From: Thermogutta sp.
GTDB taxonomy: Bacteria; Planctomycetota; Planctomycetia; Pirellulales; Thermoguttaceae
Assembly: GCA_012798155.1 (NCBI GenBank)
Contig: JAAZNR010000358.1
Coordinates: forward strand, 1-9,299
Direction: 5' to 3'
DNA length: 9,299 bases
In this document: piece after piece, positions 6,248 to 9,299 of the stretch
Numbering within the stretch: position 1 is the first letter of the stretch
Layout: each line of letters begins with the position of its first letter
Notes under the pieces: model-generated
Databases searched by the model: none
Seen by the model: the letters and a program-made list of their open reading frames with translations, nothing else
What the model was told of the DNA's origin: nothing
Translations under genes and position numbers: made by a program

Positions 6248-6270
6248 CGCTGCCGGCTTGTCCGGCAGTG
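6248..6270. repeat. palindromic repeat copy 3: hairpin with one G-U pair
   Basis: CGCTGCCGG (6248-6256) pairs with CCGGCAGTG (6262-6270) around the loop CTTGT. The single departure from perfect complementarity (G6249 with T6269) is a wobble pair if the plus strand is transcribed. Confidence 0.78.
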
Positions 6271-6316
6271 TGGCGCGGATGACCCTATGATTGGCTACTT
6301 CCACCCGCACGGGTGC

Positions 6317-6339
6317 CGCTGCCGGCTTGCCCGGCAGTG
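6317..6339. repeat. palindromic repeat copy 4: hairpin with one G-U pair
   Basis: CGCTGCCGG (6317-6325) pairs with CCGGCAGTG (6331-6339) around the loop CTTGC, with the same wobble position as copy 3. It ends 42 bases from the sucD stop codon and is the first structured element an sucCD transcript would meet. Confidence 0.78.
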
Positions 6340-6381
6340 CCGCGTCGGGCGTGAGCCGGCGGTGGAGCGAGCCTCGTCGGA

Positions 6382-7260
6382 TCAGCGGCCGGCGTCGAGG
6401 GCCCGGCGCATGGCGGCGCCCATATCGGCGGGGCTGTCCGCGACGACCACGCCCGCCTCGTTCAAGACCTTGATCTTGTCGGCGGCGGTGCCTTTTCCGC
6501 CCGTGATGACGGCCCCCGCGTGGCCCATCCGCTTTCCCGGCGGGGCCGTTCGACCGGCGATGAAGGCGGCCACGGGCTTGGGAAACCGCGTTGCGATGTA
6601 TTCCGCGGCCTGCTCCTCGGCGTTGCCGCCGATCTCGCCGATCAGCAGCACGCCCTCGGTCTCGGGGTCGGCGGCGAACAGCTCCAGGAGGTCCGTGAAG
6701 CTGGAGCCGACGATGGGATCGCCGCCCAGACCCACGCAGGTGGACTGCCCCAACCCCAATTGCGTGAGTTGCCAGACCGCCTCATAGGTCAGCGTGCCCG
6801 ACCGGCTGATCACGCCGATCGGGCCGCGGCGGTGGATGTATCCCGGCATGATGCCGATCTTGCAGGCATCCGGGGTAATGACCCCGGGACAATTCGGGCC
6901 GATCAGTCGGGCGCCGGCGGCACGGACGTGCGGCATCACACGGGCCATGTCGAGGACGGGGATGCCCTCGGTGATGACCACGAGGGTGCGGATTCCGGCG
7001 TCCACGGCCTCCAGGACGGCCTCCGCGGCGAAGGGCGGCGGCACGAAGATCATGGCGGCGTCGGCGCCGGCGGCCTGCACGGCCTCTTCCACGGTATCGA
7101 AGACGGGGACGCCCTCGGCTTGGGTGCCGCCTTTGCCCGGCGTTACCCCGCCCACCACTCGCGTGCCGTACTCCAGGCACCGGCGGGTATGGAATCGGCC
7201 GGCCTTGCCGGTAATCCCCTGGCACAAGACCTTCGTGTCGCGATCGACCAAAATGCTCAT
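6382..7260 (-). CDS. sucD: succinyl-CoA synthetase (ADP/GDP-forming), alpha subunit
   Basis: The 292-residue product matches the usual SucD length. SucCD interconverts succinyl-CoA + NDP + Pi and succinate + CoA + NTP in the TCA cycle. The N-terminal CoA-binding Rossmann fold shows [13 protein letters not shown] (13-25) and [10 protein letters not shown] (36-45), followed by [11 protein letters not shown] (72-82) and ITEGIPV (96-102). The ligase domain has [10 protein letters not shown] (121-130), SRSGTLTYE (152-160) and [14 protein letters not shown] (177-190). The phosphorylated catalytic histidine is H247 in GHAGAVI (246-252). The start at 7260 gives [11 protein letters not shown], and a longer frame starting at 7347 would overlap sucC. 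It lies 37 bases after the sucC stop codon on the same strand, so the two are almost certainly cotranscribed. No clear SD is visible. Nothing is missing or truncated. Confidence 0.96.
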   Translation of the reverse strand: MSILVDRDTKVLCQGITGKAGRFHTRRCLEYGTRVVGGVTPGKGGTQAEGVPVFDTVEEAVQAAGADAAMIFVPPPFAAEAVLEAVDAGIRTLVVITEGIPVLDMARVMPHVRAAGARLIGPNCPGVITPDACKIGIMPGYIHRRGPIGVISRSGTLTYEAVWQLTQLGLGQSTCVGLGGDPIVGSSFTDLLELFAADPETEGVLLIGEIGGNAEEQAAEYIATRFPKPVAAFIAGRTAPPGKRMGHAGAVITGGKGTAADKIKVLNEAGVVVADSPADMGAAMRRALDAGR

Positions 7261-7297
7261 GGCGGAATCGTCACTTTCCGGCCTCGCCGAGCCGATG

Positions 7298-8497
7298 TCA
7301 CGCGGAGACCGCCGCGTTGCAGGCCGCGACGACTTTTCGGGCGGCATCCGTGAGGTCGCTTGCGGCGATGATGTTCAGGCCGCTTTTCGCCAGGATTTCC
7401 CGGCCCGCCTGCACCTCCGTGCCCTCCAGCCGAACCACCAGGGGCACATGGACGCCCACCGTTTGATAGGCCGCGATCAGGGCCTCGGCGATGGTCGTGC
7501 AGCGCATGATGCCGCCGAAGATGTTGACCAGCACCGCCCGCACGCCGGCGTCGCTCAGCAGGATGCGAAAGGCCTCGGTGACCTGGGGCACGTCGGCGCC
7601 GCCGCCGACGTCGAGGAAGTTGGCGGGCTTGCCGCCGTGCAGCATGATGAGGTCCATGGTGCTCATGGCCAGGCCCGCCCCATTCACCAGGCAGCCGATG
7701 TTGCCGTCGAGTTTGACGTAGCTCAAGCCGGCGGCCTGGGCACGCACTTCCGTCGGCTCCTCCTCGTTCAGGTCCCGCAGCTCCGTCCATTCGGGATGGC
7801 GGTAGGCGGCGTTGTCGTCGAAGTTGATCTTGGCGTCCAGGGCCAGCAACGTGCCGTCTTCGGCGACCACGGTGGGATTGATCTCCAGCAGGCTGCAATC
7901 CTGCTCCAGAAAGCAGCGGGCCAAGGCCGGGAGGAAGGCCGCGGCCGATTGCTCGCCCGCCGCGTCCAGCCCCAACTTTTTCGCCAACTTCCGTACCTGG
8001 AAGCCGCGCAGCCCCGCCCAGGGATCGACCGGTTCGTGAAAGATCGCCTCGGGCCGCCGGGCGGCCACGGTCTCGATCTCCACGCCTCCCTCGGCGGAAG
8101 CGATGAGAACGGGCTTGCCGCGATTGCGATCGACGACCAGCCCCAGGTACAGCTCGCGGCGGCCGGCGCAGCCCGCCTCCACCAAGACGCGCCGCACCAC
8201 GCGACCTTGCGGCCCGGTCTGAACGGTCACCAACGTCTTACCCAGCATGGCCGCGGCGGTCTGCTCGGCTTCCTCGGGCGAGCCGACCGACTGCACGCCG
8301 CGCCGGGCGGGGTTTTCCGCGAAGGTCCCTTTACCCCGACCGCCGGCGTGGATTTGGGCCTTGACGACGGCCCGCGCCACGTTCAGGCGGCGGAAGGCCT
8401 CGGCCGCGGCCCCCGGCGTCTCCACCGCCTCGCCGCGCGGGACTTCCACCTCGTAACGTGCCAACAAGGCCTTGGCCTGGTATTCGTGAATCTTCAT
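7298..8497 (-). CDS. sucC: succinyl-CoA synthetase (ADP/GDP-forming), beta subunit
   Basis: The 399-residue product is close to the usual 386-400 of SucC, the nucleotide- and succinate-binding subunit partnering SucD. It begins [17 protein letters not shown], the conserved ATP-grasp start. Further landmarks are [15 protein letters not shown] (44-58, nucleotide-binding lysine and glycine-rich loop), LLEINPTVV (203-211) and [12 protein letters not shown] (219-230, metal ligands Asn and Asp), then [19 protein letters not shown] (264-282), [10 protein letters not shown] (292-301) and NIFGGIMRC (325-333, contact with the phosphohistidine loop of the alpha subunit). The sequence does not let me decide ADP versus GDP preference. 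It is the first gene of a sucC-sucD operon. The leader carries a 13-bp direct repeat right against the start codon and no obvious SD. Confidence 0.96.
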   Translation of the reverse strand: MKIHEYQAKALLARYEVEVPRGEAVETPGAAAEAFRRLNVARAVVKAQIHAGGRGKGTFAENPARRGVQSVGSPEEAEQTAAAMLGKTLVTVQTGPQGRVVRRVLVEAGCAGRRELYLGLVVDRNRGKPVLIASAEGGVEIETVAARRPEAIFHEPVDPWAGLRGFQVRKLAKKLGLDAAGEQSAAAFLPALARCFLEQDCSLLEINPTVVAEDGTLLALDAKINFDDNAAYRHPEWTELRDLNEEEPTEVRAQAAGLSYVKLDGNIGCLVNGAGLAMSTMDLIMLHGGKPANFLDVGGGADVPQVTEAFRILLSDAGVRAVLVNIFGGIMRCTTIAEALIAAYQTVGVHVPLVVRLEGTEVQAGREILAKSGLNIIAASDLTDAARKVVAACNAAVSA

Positions 8498-8500
8498 GCG

Positions 8501-8534
8501 TGCCTACCGCGAAGAAGTGTATGCCTACCGCGAA
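8501..8534. repeat. 13-bp direct repeat in the sucC leader
   Basis: TGCCTACCGCGAA occurs at 8501-8513 and again at 8522-8534, a 21-base period, ending four bases before the sucC ATG. Read towards sucC this is TTCGCGGTAGGCA, an eight-base spacer containing TACACT's last bases, then the same 13 bases. The junction TACACT (8524-8519 region, complement) is a weak -10 look-alike. GCGACA lies 19 bases further upstream as a poor -35. The repeat occupies where an SD would be expected, so it could affect sucC initiation or be an operator; its function is unknown. Confidence 0.65.
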
Positions 8535-8653
8535 AGAGCCTGTCGCAGTCCCCGGGTCGCGTCGCCCGGCCGTCATAACGGCAACGGGGGGATCGCAAGG
8601 CGCCCGGCGCCCGACCCGGTGCCCGGCCCGGCCGGCCCCCTCGCGAATCGGCC

Positions 8654-9299
8654 TCAGCCGCGACGGCGGAGGAACTTGCGGAATTCGCGCCACGGCCGCG
8701 CGTTGAGGACGTCCCGCCGCGTCAAACCGCCCCGCCGGGCCTGCATCACGCCGAATCGCATCGCGTCAAGACCATTTATGCTATGCGCATCCGTCGAAAT
8801 AACAATAGGGACCCCGTGCCGTTTCGCGGCCGCGCAGGCCGTGTCATTCAGATCCAGCCGGCGGGGATGGGCATTCAATTCCAGGGCCTTGCCGCATTCG
8901 GCGGCGGCCGCGATGACCGCCTCCAAATCGACCTCGTAGGCGGGCCTTTCGCCCAACAGCCTGCCCGTGGGATGCGCGATCGCCGACACGTGGGGGTTGC
9001 GCAAGGCGTCCACAATCCGCCGCGTGATCCGCTCCCGCGTCTGGTTCTGTCCGAAATGGACACTTGCCACGACCCAGTCCGCGCGGGCCAGGACCTCGTC
9101 GGGCAGATCCAGCCCGCCATCCTCCAGAATGTCCAGCTCGATTCCCTTGAGGATGTGGATGCCTTTGATCTCGGCGGCGATGCGGTCGATCGCCTCCCAT
9201 TGGCGGAGGACTTTTTCGGGGGTCAATCCGCCGGCCACGGTCACGCGCTGCGAGTGATCGGTGATGGCGATATAGGCGTAGCCGCGTTCCTTGGCCGCC
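8654..9299 (-). CDS. polX: PolX-type DNA polymerase/3'-5' exonuclease, C-terminal PHP domain (runs off right edge)
   Basis: These are the last 215 codons of a minus-strand gene whose 5' end lies outside the window. The visible part is a PHP phosphoesterase domain closely matching the C-terminus of bacterial PolX. It shows YIAITDHS (metal-binding Asp-His), VAGGL near the start, ILKGIELDIL (catalytic Glu), DWVVASVHFGQN (His), NPHVSAIAHPTGRLLG (His), ALELNAHPRRLDLND and VPIVISTDAHS (Asp and His), so the metal ligands look intact. Bacterial PolX enzymes join an N-terminal gap-filling polymerase to this Mn-dependent nuclease domain and work in base-excision repair. The polymerase half is not visible, so a stand-alone PHP-domain protein is possible. 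The VAGGL and HPTGRLLG context argues strongly for PolX. The gene ends 156 bases before the sucC start, with no clear intrinsic terminator between, so read-through into sucCD is possible. Confidence 0.88.
   Translation of the reverse strand, partial: AAKERGYAYIAITDHSQRVTVAGGLTPEKVLRQWEAIDRIAAEIKGIHILKGIELDILEDGGLDLPDEVLARADWVVASVHFGQNQTRERITRRIVDALRNPHVSAIAHPTGRLLGERPAYEVDLEAVIAAAAECGKALELNAHPRRLDLNDTACAAAKRHGVPIVISTDAHSINGLDAMRFGVMQARRGGLTRRDVLNARPWREFRKFLRRRG

Larger units (their letters stand above)
6134..6339. repeat. cluster of four palindromic repeats in convergent intergenic gap
   Basis: The gap between the convergent sigma and sucD genes (6034-6381) holds no gene, but it carries four copies of an element with core (C)(A/G)CTGCCGG-loop-CCGGCAGTG. 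Copy 1 (6134-6151) is a left half only, joined directly to copy 2 (6158-6184). Copy 3 is 6246-6271 and copy 4 is 6315-6341. Copies 1 and 3 share an upstream flank GTA(T/C)GAGAGCC, and copies 2 and 4 share CACGGGTGCC, so there are two flank types. The G/A differences at the stem edge keep pairing by G-U wobble in copies 3 and 4. I associate such repeats with planctomycete intergenic DNA, from memory only. Without T-tracts they are not standard terminators, but they could protect or end both converging transcripts. Confidence 0.8.

Noticed and set aside
6134..6339. CRISPR array
   Set aside because: Copies are irregularly spaced, the repeats have two kinds of flank, spacers are not of uniform length, and there are no cas genes.
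7260..7347. Longer sucD start at 7347
   Set aside because: It would overlap the end of sucC and add about 29 residues not found in Suc[12 protein letters not shown] at 7260 matches the family start.
6794..8578. 594-codon plus-strand frame opposite sucC and sucD
   Set aside because: It is antisense to two unmistakable genes, and the translation has no recognisable domain.

Overview
The window is about 9.3 kb of GC-rich bacterial chromosome carrying core housekeeping genes. There is no phage, integrase, transposase, CRISPR array or toxin-antitoxin module. The best lineage guess is Planctomycetota. The reasons are the S1 N-terminus (MVNRNLIR), the scarcity of Shine-Dalgarno (SD) sequences, large structured intergenic gaps, and GC-rich palindromic repeats of a kind I associate with planctomycete intergenic DNA. 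This is an inference and not a taxonomic assignment.

Layout, left to right: (1) the N-terminal part of an HDOD-domain protein on the minus strand, cut by the left edge. (2) A gene-free gap of about 570 bp with an imperfect hairpin repeat, a clear intrinsic terminator for the next gene, and a short tandem repeat. (3) A divergent phosphoglycerate kinase (pgk-like) on the minus strand. (4) A gap of about 770 bp between divergent genes, with a perfect 16-bp tandem duplication on the pgk side, a good sigma-70-like promoter candidate, and a leader of about 440 nt in front of rpsA. (5) rpsA (ribosomal protein S1, six S1 domains) on the plus strand, followed by a long hairpin that could be its terminator. 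(6) A sigma-70 family factor of RpoD/RpoS type on the plus strand. (7) A convergent gap of about 350 bp holding four copies, three of them complete hairpins, of a palindromic repeat with core CACTGCCGG-N5-CCGGCAGTG. (8) sucC-sucD (succinyl-CoA synthetase beta and alpha) on the minus strand, as a two-gene operon. (9) The C-terminal PHP domain of a PolX-type DNA polymerase on the minus strand, cut by the right edge.

The genes cover glycolysis/gluconeogenesis (PGK), the TCA cycle (SucCD), translation initiation (S1), promoter recognition (sigma factor), DNA repair (PolX) and signalling (HDOD). Apart from sucCD they do not form one pathway. I see no complete unknown multi-gene system. The points most worth a second look are the PGK with an altered substrate-binding signature, the long SD-less rpsA leader, the tandem duplications upstream of pgk and sucC that share GGTAG and TACACT motifs, and the palindromic repeat cluster.
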